In this document: positions 1-7,821 of the stretch, piece by piece | How positions within the stretch are numbered: the stretch's first letter is position 1 | Layout of the letters: the number at the start of each line of letters is the position of its first letter | Assembly: GCA_021793635.1 (NCBI GenBank) | Contig: JAJYSI010000053.1 | Span: forward strand, 1 to 11,562 | Direction of reading: 5' to 3' | DNA: 11,562 bases | Origin: Bacteroidota bacterium | GTDB lineage: Bacteria; Bacteroidota; Ignavibacteria; Ignavibacteriales; Ignavibacteriaceae | Program-made: the position numbers and the translations under genes | The notes under the pieces: generated by a model | Database searches by the model: none | What the model was told of the DNA's origin: nothing | Seen by the model: the letters and a program-made list of their open reading frames with translations, nothing else

Positions 1-47
1 TTTTATTAATCAATAAAAATAACTTTTAGCCCTATTTTTTGGTTCTT

Positions 48-503
48 ATGGAAAAAGATGAAGAGAAAAATATTACTGTAAATCGAAAGGCAAGATTTGA
101 ATACAGTATAATTGAAACGTATGAAGCAGGAATTGTTCTTACGGGCACGGAGGTAAAATCTCTTCGTCAAGGGAAAGCTAATTTAGTTGATAGTTATGGC
201 AATTTGAAAAATGGCGAAGCTTGGTTGGTTAGCGCTCATATAAGTGTATATGAGCAAGGTAACATAAACAACCACGAACCGACAAGAAGCAGAAAGTTAT
301 TATTAAATAGAAAAGAAATTAGAAAGCTGAGCGGTAAAATAAAGGAAAAGGGTTATACCTTAGTTCCGCTTAGGTTATATTTTAAGAACGGAAAAGTAAA
401 AGTTGAAATGGCGCTTGCCAAAGGGAAAAAAGTTTACGATAAACGCGAAACAATTGCGAAAAGAGATTATGAACGAGATAAAGCAAGAAATTTTAAAAAT
501 TAA
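48..503 (+). CDS. smpB: SsrA-binding protein SmpB
   Basis: SmpB binds tmRNA (SsrA) and takes it to stalled ribosomes, where trans-translation tags the incomplete peptide and frees the ribosome in the cytoplasm. The protein shows the family pattern from end to end: an N-terminal 'NRKARFEY' stretch, '[19 protein letters not shown]' in the OB-fold core, '[16 protein letters not shown]' in the middle, and a basic C-terminal tail with '[16 protein letters not shown]', the part that enters the decoding site. From the ATG at 48 it is 151 residues, normal for the family. A TTG at 39 would add three residues, but neither start has a convincing ribosome binding site, so the ATG is preferred. It lies 53 bases upstream of tyrS on the same strand. 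No tmRNA gene is seen in the window. Confidence 0.96.
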   Translation: MEKDEEKNITVNRKARFEYSIIETYEAGIVLTGTEVKSLRQGKANLVDSYGNLKNGEAWLVSAHISVYEQGNINNHEPTRSRKLLLNRKEIRKLSGKIKEKGYTLVPLRLYFKNGKVKVEMALAKGKKVYDKRETIAKRDYERDKARNFKN

Positions 504-541
504 AAGTAATTCATCAATTTATTTTTTTATAAATAATCATT

Positions 542-546
542 GGAGA
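542..546 (+). promoter_or_regulatory. ribosome binding site of tyrS
   Basis: GGAGA ends ten bases before the TTG at 557 and decides this non-ATG start. No ATG lies at a similar distance; the first in-frame ATG is codon 10. Confidence 0.6.
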
Positions 547-556
547 TAAGTACGAA

Positions 557-1774
557 TTGAAATTCCTCCCTCTCAACGAACAAATGGACCTCATAAAAAG
601 GGGCGCGCACGAAATCATACCCGAAGATGAGTTAGTAAAAAAAATAGAAAAATCCATAAAAGAAGAAAAACCGCTAAAAATTAAACTTGGGTGTGATCCA
701 AGCAGACCTGATTTGCACCTGGGACACTCTGTTGTGCTTAGAAAATTAGGGCAATTCCAACAACTCGGTCATCAAGCCATATTAATTATCGGAGATTTTA
801 CGGGAATGATTGGAGATCCCTCCGGAAGAAACGTAACACGCCCTTCCCTTTCTCTTGAAGAAACAAGAAAAAACGGAGAATCGTATTTGGAACAGGCTTC
901 TAAAATTTTGAATAAGGAAAAAACTAAGATTGTTTATAATTCAGAATGGCTAAGTAAAATGAGCTTTGAAGATGTTATAAAACTTTCGTCAAAATATACC
1001 GTTGCACGAATGATTGAACGTGATGATTTTACAAAAAGATTTAAGGCAGGCGAACCAATTTCTCTTCACGAATTTTTATATCCACTTGCTCAAGCGATGG
1101 ATTCTGTTGCGATTTCAAGCGATGTTGAACTTGGGGGAACTGATCAAAAATTTAATCTTTTGGTCGGTAGAGATATTCAACGAGAATTTGGAATGGAGCC
1201 GCAAGTAATCTTGACGATGCCTCTCATTGTCGGCACAGATGGAATTGAGAAAATGAGTAAATCTTATAATAATTATATCGGTATTTCGGATTCTCCACAA
1301 GAAATTTTTGGCAAGACACTTTCAATTCCCGATTCTTTAATTTATAATTATTATGAGCTTGCCACAGATATTTCGAACGAAGAACTTTTTGATCTCAGAA
1401 AGCAATTAAACGATCAGCAAGTTAATCCAAGAGACTTAAAAAGAAAGTTGGCAAAAACCATAGTTAAAATGTATCACAGCGAAAATGCCGCAATTGAAGC
1501 GGAAGCAGAGTTTGATAAAATCTTTATAAGAAAAGAAGTACCCGATGAAATACCGGAGGTAATTTTAGAACAAGGAGAAACGGAAATCGGGATTTTAGAA
1601 CTATTAGTGAAAGTAAATTTTGCTTCGTCTAAAGGCGAAGCTCGGAGATTAGTGGTACAAGGCGGCGTTACGATTGATGGCAATAAGGTTGATGATATAT
1701 CGGCAAACATAACCTTGAACAAAGAGCTAATACTAAAAGTAGGGAAAAGAAAATTCATTAAATTAAAAAAATAA
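557..1774 (+). CDS. tyrS: tyrosyl-tRNA synthetase
   Basis: This class I synthetase joins tyrosine to tRNA-Tyr using ATP in the cytoplasm. The HIGH-type motif is HLGH at residues 54-57, after 'KLGCDPSRPDLHLGH'. 'GDFTGMIGDPSGR' (79-91) and 'GGTDQKFNLL' (193-202) form the ATP and tyrosine site, and the KMSKS loop is intact at 232-236. The C-terminal part, about residues 343-402, is an S4 RNA-binding domain ('SSKGEARRLVVQGGVTIDG'). At 405 residues it is full length. The sequence looks like the TyrZ-like subgroup rather than the E. coli TyrS type; that is a judgement from motif wording only. The TTG start at 557 is supported by GGAGA upstream and by family-typical residues before the first ATG codon. 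With only 53 bases to smpB there is no room for a T-box leader. The arginine decarboxylase gene follows after 20 bases. Confidence 0.96.
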   Translation: MKFLPLNEQMDLIKRGAHEIIPEDELVKKIEKSIKEEKPLKIKLGCDPSRPDLHLGHSVVLRKLGQFQQLGHQAILIIGDFTGMIGDPSGRNVTRPSLSLEETRKNGESYLEQASKILNKEKTKIVYNSEWLSKMSFEDVIKLSSKYTVARMIERDDFTKRFKAGEPISLHEFLYPLAQAMDSVAISSDVELGGTDQKFNLLVGRDIQREFGMEPQVILTMPLIVGTDGIEKMSKSYNNYIGISDSPQEIFGKTLSIPDSLIYNYYELATDISNEELFDLRKQLNDQQVNPRDLKRKLAKTIVKMYHSENAAIEAEAEFDKIFIRKEVPDEIPEVILEQGETEIGILELLVKVNFASSKGEARRLVVQGGVTIDGNKVDDISANITLNKELILKVGKRKFIKLKK

Positions 1775-1780
1775 CTTAGA

Positions 1781-1786
1781 AAGGAG
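1781..1786 (+). promoter_or_regulatory. ribosome binding site of the arginine decarboxylase gene
   Basis: AAGGAG, continuing as AAGGAGATGA, is a near-perfect Shine-Dalgarno sequence eight bases before the TTG at 1795. It sits in the 20-base gap after tyrS and fixes the TTG as the start. Confidence 0.75.
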
Positions 1787-1794
1787 ATGAGAAT

Positions 1795-2340
1795 TTGTAT
1801 GTTCCATCAAAAATATTTTTTACAAAAGGGGTAGGAAGACATAAAGAGTATTTAACCTCTTTTGAACTTGCACTGAGAAGTGCGGGAATAGAGATCTGCA
1901 ACCTCGTAACCGTTAGCAGTATATTCCCGACGAATTGCAAGCGCATAACCAAAGAAGAGGGACTAAAAGAGCTAACGCCCGGGCAAATTACTTTCGCGGT
2001 AATGGCAAGAAACTCCACAAACGAACCAAATCGCTTAATTGCAGCTTCCATCGGTGTTGCGATTCCGGGAGACAATAATCAATATGGTTATTTATCTGAG
2101 CACCATCCGTTCGGAGAAACAGAAAAAGTTGCGGGCGAATATGCAGAAGATTTAGCTGCCACAATGCTTGCAACCACTCTGGGAGTAGAATTTAATCCCG
2201 ATACTGATTGGAGCGAAAGAGAAAACATCTATAAAATGTCCGGCAAAATTGTCCGTTCATTTAATATTACTCAATCCGCGGAAGGCGCTAAAAACGGCTT
2301 ATGGACAACTGTAATAGCCGTTGGTATTTTACTTCCTTAA
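1795..2340 (+). CDS. pyruvoyl-dependent arginine decarboxylase
   Basis: This enzyme removes CO2 from L-arginine to give agmatine, the first step of one route to putrescine and other polyamines. Family members are made as a proenzyme that cleaves itself at a Ser-Ser bond, turning the second serine into the pyruvoyl cofactor. That site is visible here as '[10 protein letters not shown]', so cleavage is expected between Ser41 and Ser42, giving a short beta chain and a longer alpha chain. Asn36 lies six residues before the new pyruvoyl group, as in the Methanocaldococcus jannaschii enzyme. Glu102 in 'YLSEHH' is the likely catalytic acid, by inference. The 181-residue length fits the family. The TTG start has a very strong ribosome binding site. 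The gene sits between tyrS (20 bases) and terC (12 bases), probably cotranscribed. No agmatine-processing gene is seen in the window. Confidence 0.93.
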   Translation: MYVPSKIFFTKGVGRHKEYLTSFELALRSAGIEICNLVTVSSIFPTNCKRITKEEGLKELTPGQITFAVMARNSTNEPNRLIAASIGVAIPGDNNQYGYLSEHHPFGETEKVAGEYAEDLAATMLATTLGVEFNPDTDWSERENIYKMSGKIVRSFNITQSAEGAKNGLWTTVIAVGILLP

Positions 2341-2346
2341 AAGGAG
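2341..2346 (+). promoter_or_regulatory. ribosome binding site of terC
   Basis: AAGGAG begins right after the stop codon of the arginine decarboxylase gene, six bases before the ATG at 2353. The same AAGGAGAT core precedes the upstream gene. Confidence 0.7.
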
Positions 2347-2352
2347 ATTAGA

Positions 2353-3279
2353 ATGGTCGATAATTTTTTTGCTTGGATTGTTTTTACAATCGTAATTTTA
2401 ATTCTATTGTTTATTGACCTTTATTTTACAGATAAGCGAAAAGAGAGAATTTCTCTTAAAGGTAGTTTGATATGGAGCGGTGTTTGGATAAGCACTGCTC
2501 TTTTATTTTGTCTTTTTATTTATTTCTTTATTGAAGCTGGTCATACAAAAGCAATTGAATTTCTTACCGGTTTTTTAATCGAAAAATCTCTTTCTATTGA
2601 CAACCTCTTTATCTTTCTGATGATTTTCAGGGTCATGAATGTTTCAAGTGCAAACCAGCCTCACGTTCTTAAATGGGGAATAATAAGCGCTATTATTTTT
2701 AGGATAATTTTTATTCTCATAGGTGTAGGTTTAATAGGATTATTTCAACCGGTAATTTATATTTTCGGAATAATTCTTCTTTATGCAGCATATAAAATGG
2801 CTTTCGCACCTGAATACAAAATTGACCTTGAAAAGAATTCAATTATCAGGTTCATTAAAAGATTTTTTAACCTAAATTCAGAGTATCGTGGCAGGAAATT
2901 CTTCCTTAAAGAAAAGAAAAAAGTATTTGTAACATCAATGTTTCTAACTTTTATTTTGATAGAATCTTCCGATATTATTTTTGCAGTTGATTCTATTCCC
3001 GCCGTTATAGCAATAACGCGTGACTCATTTATCATTATCACATCAAACATTTTTGCTGTTCTCGGGTTGCGTGCTTTATATTTTGCTATCGCTGGCATGG
3101 TAGACCTCTTTATTTATTTGAAATACGGTGTGGCGCTAATCCTTTTTTACGTCGGAATAAAAATGATGATAAGTGAATTTTACAAAATTCCGACCCCGGT
3201 TTCTCTCGGAATTATTTTAATTCTTTTAAGCGGCTCCATAATTATTTCACTTTTGCATAAGAAAAAAATTTCTCATTGA
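2353..3279 (+). CDS. TerC/Alx family inner-membrane protein, likely metal ion exporter
   Basis: This is an integral membrane protein of the TerC family. Members include Alx and TerC, linked to manganese export and metal or tellurite stress. The family signatures are clear: 'EKSLSIDNLFIF' (77-88) and 'ESSDIIFAVDSIPAVIAIT' (204-222), whose acidic residues (Glu77, Asp83, Asp207, Asp213) lie within membrane segments and are the likely ion-binding sites. Another buried acid, Asp22, sits in the first segment. About eight or nine hydrophobic segments are visible, with a basic cytoplasmic stretch around 165-192. At 308 residues it is close to the Alx length, with no added CBS or CorC-like domain. No yybP-ykoY-type leader fits in the 12-base gap, so it is probably controlled with the genes upstream. 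Its last 38 bases overlap the convergent SSS gene. Manganese as substrate is inferred from the family. Confidence 0.88.
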   Translation: MVDNFFAWIVFTIVILILLFIDLYFTDKRKERISLKGSLIWSGVWISTALLFCLFIYFFIEAGHTKAIEFLTGFLIEKSLSIDNLFIFLMIFRVMNVSSANQPHVLKWGIISAIIFRIIFILIGVGLIGLFQPVIYIFGIILLYAAYKMAFAPEYKIDLEKNSIIRFIKRFFNLNSEYRGRKFFLKEKKKVFVTSMFLTFILIESSDIIFAVDSIPAVIAITRDSFIIITSNIFAVLGLRALYFAIAGMVDLFIYLKYGVALILFYVGIKMMISEFYKIPTPVSLGIILILLSGSIIISLLHKKKISH

Positions 3280-4651
3280 CCACTCCGGCGGAATGAATTA
3301 AAATAGCGACAAACAAACCGGCGAGCATCGGTTCAATCTCACTTAAAATTTTATTAGTCAAAAATTCATTCCTTATAAAATACCAAGCTAGGCTTGCAGC
3401 AGAAGCTGAAATCATTTCGGCGAATAATATTTTTTGATTTATCTTTATCTTCAAATAATATGAACTAATTACCGGCAGAATCATTCCCGGAATACAAATT
3501 GAGCCGACAATATACCAGATTTGGATCACCGAGGGAATATAATAAGCTAAAACAACCGAAAGGATGCCGGAGATAATCAAACCATAAACCGTAAAATATT
3601 TTAATTTATTTTCATCTTTAACTTTTTTTAGTTTGAAGATAAAATCACGACCTATAGTAGTTCCGCTTAAAAAATAAAAGCTATTCAGGGTAGACATAAT
3701 AGTAGCAAACATTGCAGCATAAAAAAAACCTTTCCAGCCTGGAGGCAAAATCTTTTCAGCTAATAATGGATAAGATAAAGTTGGCTGAGCAAGATTAGGC
3801 AAAATAGCCCTCGCATATAACCCTGTTGAGGTTGTTAAAAAATCAAAAAGTGCAAAAAAGAAAACCGAAATTATTATACCGTACATTGCCGTATTGCCTG
3901 TTTTAGCAGCGTATGCTCGCTGATGAAAACCCGGATCAGCAAAAGTCCAAAGCGCAATTAGATACCACACAATTATAAAAGCAGGAGAAGCTCCACCCGT
4001 AAATTTAAGATGGTTTGGCGGTAAAGTGTCTTTTAGATAAGTCATCCCTCCATAAGAATGGTATGCAAATAAAAGTGCAATTATAAATCCCCCGAACATA
4101 ACGAAGAACTGAATAACATCAGAGTAAATATTCGCCTTAAATCCCCCGTTAATTAAATAAGAAATTGAAAGCAGCAAACCTAAAATTAGACTTACAATAG
4201 CTCCGGTTCCAAAAATTAAAGAAATAATATTTGCAGTCATTAATAGATAAGGCGCCGGAGATACAAGAATAAAAACAAAAAATGCGGAAAGTAGTCCGAC
4301 ATTTTTTCCGTATATCAATGTTAACTTATCCGGGATTGTATAGAGAGAAGCAGTCCTAACTTTTTTTGACAAAAAGATTGCAAACAGCAAAGCAAAAATG
4401 TAATAAGGTATTCCTTGAGTGAACCAGCTTAACAAACCATATCGATAAGTGAATTCCCCTACCCCAAGAATGCCGCCGTACCAGCTTGAGACAGTAGTAA
4501 GAACGAAAAGGAACAATCCGACTTTCCTTCCCGACAAAAGATAATCAGTGGCGTCCTTCGTGGTTCTTCTTCCAAAGTAAAAACCGAAGCTAAGTACTGC
4601 TATAAAGAAAATAATAATTACAAGGTAATCGACAGTTTTAAAGGAGACCAT
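3242..4651 (-). CDS. sodium:solute symporter (SSS) family permease, candidate thiamine importer
   Basis: A 469-residue inner-membrane protein with about 13 hydrophobic segments, matching the SSS (SLC5) fold. Visible marks are 'SEDY-like' TKDATDYLLSGRK (31-43), the unwound first core helix 'TTVSSWYGGILGVGEF' (52-67), 'GGFKANIYSDVIQ' (169-181), which matches the SSS signature region, and 'FATIMSTLNSFYFLSGTTIGRD' (315-336) carrying the Ser/Thr pair expected at the Na2 sodium site. It starts inside the end of the thiamine pyrophosphokinase gene (14-base overlap) with only a weak ribosome binding site, so translation is probably coupled. As third gene of a TPP-riboswitch operon it most likely imports thiamine or a precursor with sodium. 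The family covers many substrates, so the family call is firm and the substrate is inference. No PnuT-like gene is present. Confidence 0.92.
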   Translation of the reverse strand: MVSFKTVDYLVIIIFFIAVLSFGFYFGRRTTKDATDYLLSGRKVGLFLFVLTTVSSWYGGILGVGEFTYRYGLLSWFTQGIPYYIFALLFAIFLSKKVRTASLYTIPDKLTLIYGKNVGLLSAFFVFILVSPAPYLLMTANIISLIFGTGAIVSLILGLLLSISYLINGGFKANIYSDVIQFFVMFGGFIIALLFAYHSYGGMTYLKDTLPPNHLKFTGGASPAFIIVWYLIALWTFADPGFHQRAYAAKTGNTAMYGIIISVFFFALFDFLTTSTGLYARAILPNLAQPTLSYPLLAEKILPPGWKGFFYAAMFATIMSTLNSFYFLSGTTIGRDFIFKLKKVKDENKLKYFTVYGLIISGILSVVLAYYIPSVIQIWYIVGSICIPGMILPVISSYYLKIKINQKILFAEMISASAASLAWYFIRNEFLTNKILSEIEPMLAGLFVAILIHSAGVVNEKFFSYAKVK

Positions 4652-5291
4652 TTTTCTTCATTAAATTATAATCACGAATTATAAAAATTATCCCACCTTT
4701 AACAGTTAATTTTATTTCTTTTGATAAAGCTACGTTACTTGTGCTCTCCTTTTTGCCGAAAGGCAGAGAGATATTTTGAAGAGGATATTTCAAACCTTCC
4801 GATTTAATTTTTGTCTTTAAATCAAATCCATAAATAGAAATTGTTTCACGGGGGACAGTTTCTAACACAACCTTCCCGGTATAGGCTTTTAAGTAGGAAT
4901 TTTCTGCAATAATTTCCACGTTGATTTTTGTAAAATACTTCAGAACTATCCCAAGATTGCAGAATGTATGATCCAGTCTATCCCCTGTTACTCCCGTCAA
5001 GGCAACTTCCTCATAATTATTTTTAATTAAGAAGTTTAAACATTTTTCAACATCAGTACTGTTTTGATCTTTGAGACGGATTATTTTTGCTTTGTTTTTA
5101 TAAAATTTCAACGTTGAGGGAAGCGCCGAATCAAAATCTCCTATAATATAATCCGGCACAATTCCGATTTGCTTAGCACTATTTGCCCCGCCGTCTGCGC
5201 ATGTCAAAGTAGAGTAACCATTATTTCTGAGATAATTAATCACACTTTTTCTTGGCGCTTTTCCGTTGGCAAGTATTATACCTTTTTTCAT
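4638..5291 (-). CDS. thiamine pyrophosphokinase
   Basis: This cytoplasmic enzyme moves a pyrophosphate group from ATP to thiamine, giving thiamine diphosphate (EC 2.7.6.2). It is the salvage step that traps imported vitamin. All main family motifs are present: 'ADGGAN' (32-37), 'GDFDS' (51-55), 'DQNSTDVEKC' (75-84) and 'GVTGDRLDHTFCNL' (100-113), which form the catalytic and metal-binding site. The C-terminal beta-sandwich has the usual 'GLKYPL' (166-171) and a 'STSNV' stretch (183-187) that takes part in thiamine binding. The 217-residue length is normal. The ATG lies six bases after the receptor stop codon and its own ribosome binding site is weak, which suggests coupled translation in the riboswitch operon. 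Its 3' end overlaps the SSS permease gene by 14 bases. Confidence 0.95.
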   Translation of the reverse strand: MKKGIILANGKAPRKSVINYLRNNGYSTLTCADGGANSAKQIGIVPDYIIGDFDSALPSTLKFYKNKAKIIRLKDQNSTDVEKCLNFLIKNNYEEVALTGVTGDRLDHTFCNLGIVLKYFTKINVEIIAENSYLKAYTGKVVLETVPRETISIYGFDLKTKIKSEGLKYPLQNISLPFGKKESTSNVALSKEIKLTVKGGIIFIIRDYNLMKKNGLL

Positions 5292-5297
5292 TTCTTG

Positions 5298-7766
5298 TTA
5301 CATTCCGATTTCTATTCCGGTCAAAAAATTTCTTTCTGCACCAGGGAAGAATTCTGCGCCGATAGCATTTGCAGAATAAAGACGATTAAGGATATTATTC
5401 ACTTGCATAAATATTTTCGCCGGTGTTAACGAATTAAATATATTTATAGTATAGCTTCCAAAAAAGTCTGCCGTAAAATATGCATCGTTTTGATTGTCCT
5501 GGTATCCCACAAATCCAGGATGTTCATACAAATATTGAATAAGATTATTTCCAAAATTATCGGAATAAAATGCACCGACATATTTGCCATTTAATTGCAA
5601 AAACATACCGCCATTTTTATATGTCACTCCAATGTTTGCAAGAAAATCCGGAAAGCCGCCAATCTTATTTCCTGAAAGATCAATTGCATTGGAGGCATCA
5701 ATAAAATAAATCCCACTTTGAATGACATTACTGCTATATGTTGCGTTCGCATGTATATCGAAATTTTTGTTAAACTTGTAGATTCCAGATAATTCAGCCC
5801 CTCTGTGCAATGTATTTTTCATATTTCCCGTTATTGGCTGTCCAAATAGATCCAACTTACCATTGTTAACAATTTCATCGTTAAAGATCATATAATAAAC
5901 ATCGAGTGAAAGCAAAAAATTATTTTTGATGAAAGAAGTCCCTAACTCAAGATCGTTCATAGTTTCAGGGAGTACATAAGGTTGATTGAAATTATACGTT
6001 CCATCCGGGTTTTGTTGAAATTGGGGAACAGCGCCGAAGCTTGAACTCTCCCCGTCGTAATATGCGGAAAGTATTGGTTCGCTTGAAACCCGTGCAAATG
6101 AAAAATATAAATTTTGAGAATGATTGAATTTATAGTTCACTCCAAACTTAGGATTTAAAAAGGTGTTGCTGATGGAAAAATCGTTATGTAAAAATTTCTC
6201 GTTAGAGACGCTGTATTTATGATAGGCTACCTGGATTTCGCCAAGAACATTTATTTTATCTGTTACATCAAAAGTACCGTGAACGTATCCATTGATAATA
6301 TCCTTACCGCCGTTAAAATAATAGAATCGATAATCTTTTGTTAAGCCAACCGGCAATTCTTCTCCGAAAGCTATACTACCCCAATGGGTAGAGCGATGCT
6401 TCCTAAATTCTGCACCAAAAATTATTTCCGCATCCGGATATTTTAAGCTCAATCTGGGAATCCATCCAAACTGGGTATTATCTACTTCAGCCTTGATCAA
6501 TGTGTTTACGGGATTTTGTGTGGGGTAGAACCCGTATTGCGACGTTAAGCGAAGCATAGTTGTGTCCGCCCAAGAACCATCGTAATTAAAAAAACCATTT
6601 CCTATAACAAGAAATGCGGCAGAATTAAAGACTGTATTTTTATTTATCCTGTACTCATTTAATAGTTCAAAATGAGGTTGGGAAAAATTTTCAATCTCAG
6701 ACGGTCTTCTTAAGACAGTGTATGTGTAGGAATTATCACTTTCGCCCCAATCAGAATAATTTGCCTTTCGAAGGTTCACATCTTTAATAGCAAACTTTGG
6801 CAGACCGTTGTATGCTAAACCGTCGGCAATAGGACCTCCGTAAAAATTAATTTGAGTTGTTAAATTTTTATCATACCTAACCGCTGAAAGGTAATAAGCA
6901 GTTAAGTTTGTCCATGAACCGTTTCTATAACCGCTGCTTAAAATTTGGGAGAGCTTTGCGTAAATGGAATATTTTCTATCGATTAAACCACTTGAAAAAG
7001 ATGCGCTGTACTTTCTCGTATTATAGCTTCCGGCAGCGGCAGAAAGGCTTATTTGTGGCGTATTGGAAAAAGTCGAAGTAATAATATTTATCGTTCCCCC
7101 AATTGCAGGATAGCCTACAATACCGGAGCCAGCGCCGCGCTGAACTTGGATCACTTCCGTGCTTGAAAGCAAATCGGGAAAATCTAACCAATAAACATTA
7201 TGATCTTCCGGATCGTTTTGAGGAATTCCGTTTACAGAAACGGAAATTCTCCGCTGGTCAAATCCTCTTATACTTAAATAATTATAGCCGATACCGTTTC
7301 CATTTTCCGAGTAAAATGTAGTCGACGGAAGCGAGCCCAAATATTCCGGAATGTCCTGGATTGTATAATTTTCATTGATCTGCTTACGAGTTATTTTTTC
7401 GAAAGCCAATGGCGAAGTCCCCTGCTTTCCCAAACTTCCCTCTACAAGAATTGTCTGCGAAGGAATAATTTCCGGTATTAAATTGATGAAAAATTCTTTT
7501 TTAATATTCCCGGTGGTTAGTAAAATTTTTTGAGTCTCATAACCAACATAGCTTATAACCAAAAAATCTTTTGGATATATATCGCCACTTATATGAAATG
7601 ACCCGTCTGTCTGGGTTGTAGTACCTAGTAATTTGCCTAAAACAATAACATTTGCATCAGGTAAAGGTTGTTTAGTTTGCGAATCATATATCTTCCCTTT
7701 TAGTGTAATCTGCTGCGCCAGTATGCAAGAACTAAATAAGATAAAAAGAGCAACTAAGTATTTCAT
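5298..7766 (-). CDS. TonB-dependent outer-membrane receptor, likely for thiamine
   Basis: An 822-residue outer-membrane receptor that uses TonB/ExbB energy to bring a ligand into the periplasm. Domains in order: signal peptide with likely cleavage after Ala17; carboxypeptidase-regulatory-like beta domain (about 20-100, 'GKIYDSQTKQPLPDANVIVLG'); TonB-box-like 'QTILVEG' (104-110); plug (about 118-235) with 'LSIRGFDQRRISVSVNGIP' and 'VQRGAGSG'; then a beta barrel rich in aromatic strands to the C terminus. The final strand 'NFLTGIEIGM' lacks the usual terminal aromatic residue. The gene is directly preceded by a TPP riboswitch, terminator and strong ribosome binding site, and followed six bases later by thiamine pyrophosphokinase. 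This is the sequence-based reason to call thiamine, or a thiamine-like compound, as ligand; the receptor fold alone does not show it. No frameshift was seen. Confidence 0.93.
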   Translation of the reverse strand: MKYLVALFILFSSCILAQQITLKGKIYDSQTKQPLPDANVIVLGKLLGTTTQTDGSFHISGDIYPKDFLVISYVGYETQKILLTTGNIKKEFFINLIPEIIPSQTILVEGSLGKQGTSPLAFEKITRKQINENYTIQDIPEYLGSLPSTTFYSENGNGIGYNYLSIRGFDQRRISVSVNGIPQNDPEDHNVYWLDFPDLLSSTEVIQVQRGAGSGIVGYPAIGGTINIITSTFSNTPQISLSAAAGSYNTRKYSASFSSGLIDRKYSIYAKLSQILSSGYRNGSWTNLTAYYLSAVRYDKNLTTQINFYGGPIADGLAYNGLPKFAIKDVNLRKANYSDWGESDNSYTYTVLRRPSEIENFSQPHFELLNEYRINKNTVFNSAAFLVIGNGFFNYDGSWADTTMLRLTSQYGFYPTQNPVNTLIKAEVDNTQFGWIPRLSLKYPDAEIIFGAEFRKHRSTHWGSIAFGEELPVGLTKDYRFYYFNGGKDIINGYVHGTFDVTDKINVLGEIQVAYHKYSVSNEKFLHNDFSISNTFLNPKFGVNYKFNHSQNLYFSFARVSSEPILSAYYDGESSSFGAVPQFQQNPDGTYNFNQPYVLPETMNDLELGTSFIKNNFLLSLDVYYMIFNDEIVNNGKLDLFGQPITGNMKNTLHRGAELSGIYKFNKNFDIHANATYSSNVIQSGIYFIDASNAIDLSGNKIGGFPDFLANIGVTYKNGGMFLQLNGKYVGAFYSDNFGNNLIQYLYEHPGFVGYQDNQNDAYFTADFFGSYTINIFNSLTPAKIFMQVNNILNRLYSANAIGAEFFPGAERNFLTGIEIGM

Positions 7767-7770
7767 ATTT

Positions 7771-7776
7771 CCTCCT
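7771..7776 (-). promoter_or_regulatory. ribosome binding site of the TonB-dependent receptor gene
   Basis: AGGAGG on the minus strand, four bases before the ATG at 7766-7764. It lies just past the terminator T-run, so it is transcribed only when the riboswitch allows read-through. Confidence 0.75.
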
Positions 7777-7779
7777 AGG

Positions 7780-7807
7780 AAAAAAAATAGCCGTTTATAA
7801 ACGGCTA
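7780..7807 (-). terminator. intrinsic terminator of the TPP riboswitch (expression platform)
   Basis: On the minus strand TAGCCGTT (7807-7800) and AACGGCTA (7795-7788) form a perfect 8-bp stem around a TATA loop, followed at once by eight T (7787-7780). This is a textbook Rho-independent terminator. It lies between the TPP aptamer and the receptor ribosome binding site, so it acts as an attenuator and not as the end of an upstream gene. Its 5' arm can instead pair with AACGGGCTA at 7833-7825, the 3' side of aptamer stem P1, with one bulged G. That gives a simple antiterminator. Confidence 0.88.
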
Positions 7808-7821
7808 AGTACTTAATTACT

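Noticed and set aside
39..47. TTG at 39 as the smpB start
   Set aside because: It adds three residues with no better ribosome binding site than the ATG at 48, and the ATG gives a normal family length.
504..556. T-box leader for tyrS
   Set aside because: Only 53 bases lie between smpB and tyrS and no T-box sequence or terminator is present.
1014..1758. Several antisense and out-of-frame open stretches within tyrS, and similar ones within the receptor and MltD-like genes
   Set aside because: They lie entirely inside well-supported genes, have no ribosome binding site or recognisable domain, and read as shadows of the coding strand.
2341..2352. yybP-ykoY manganese riboswitch ahead of the TerC-type gene
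   Set aside because: The gap is 12 bases and is filled by the ribosome binding site.
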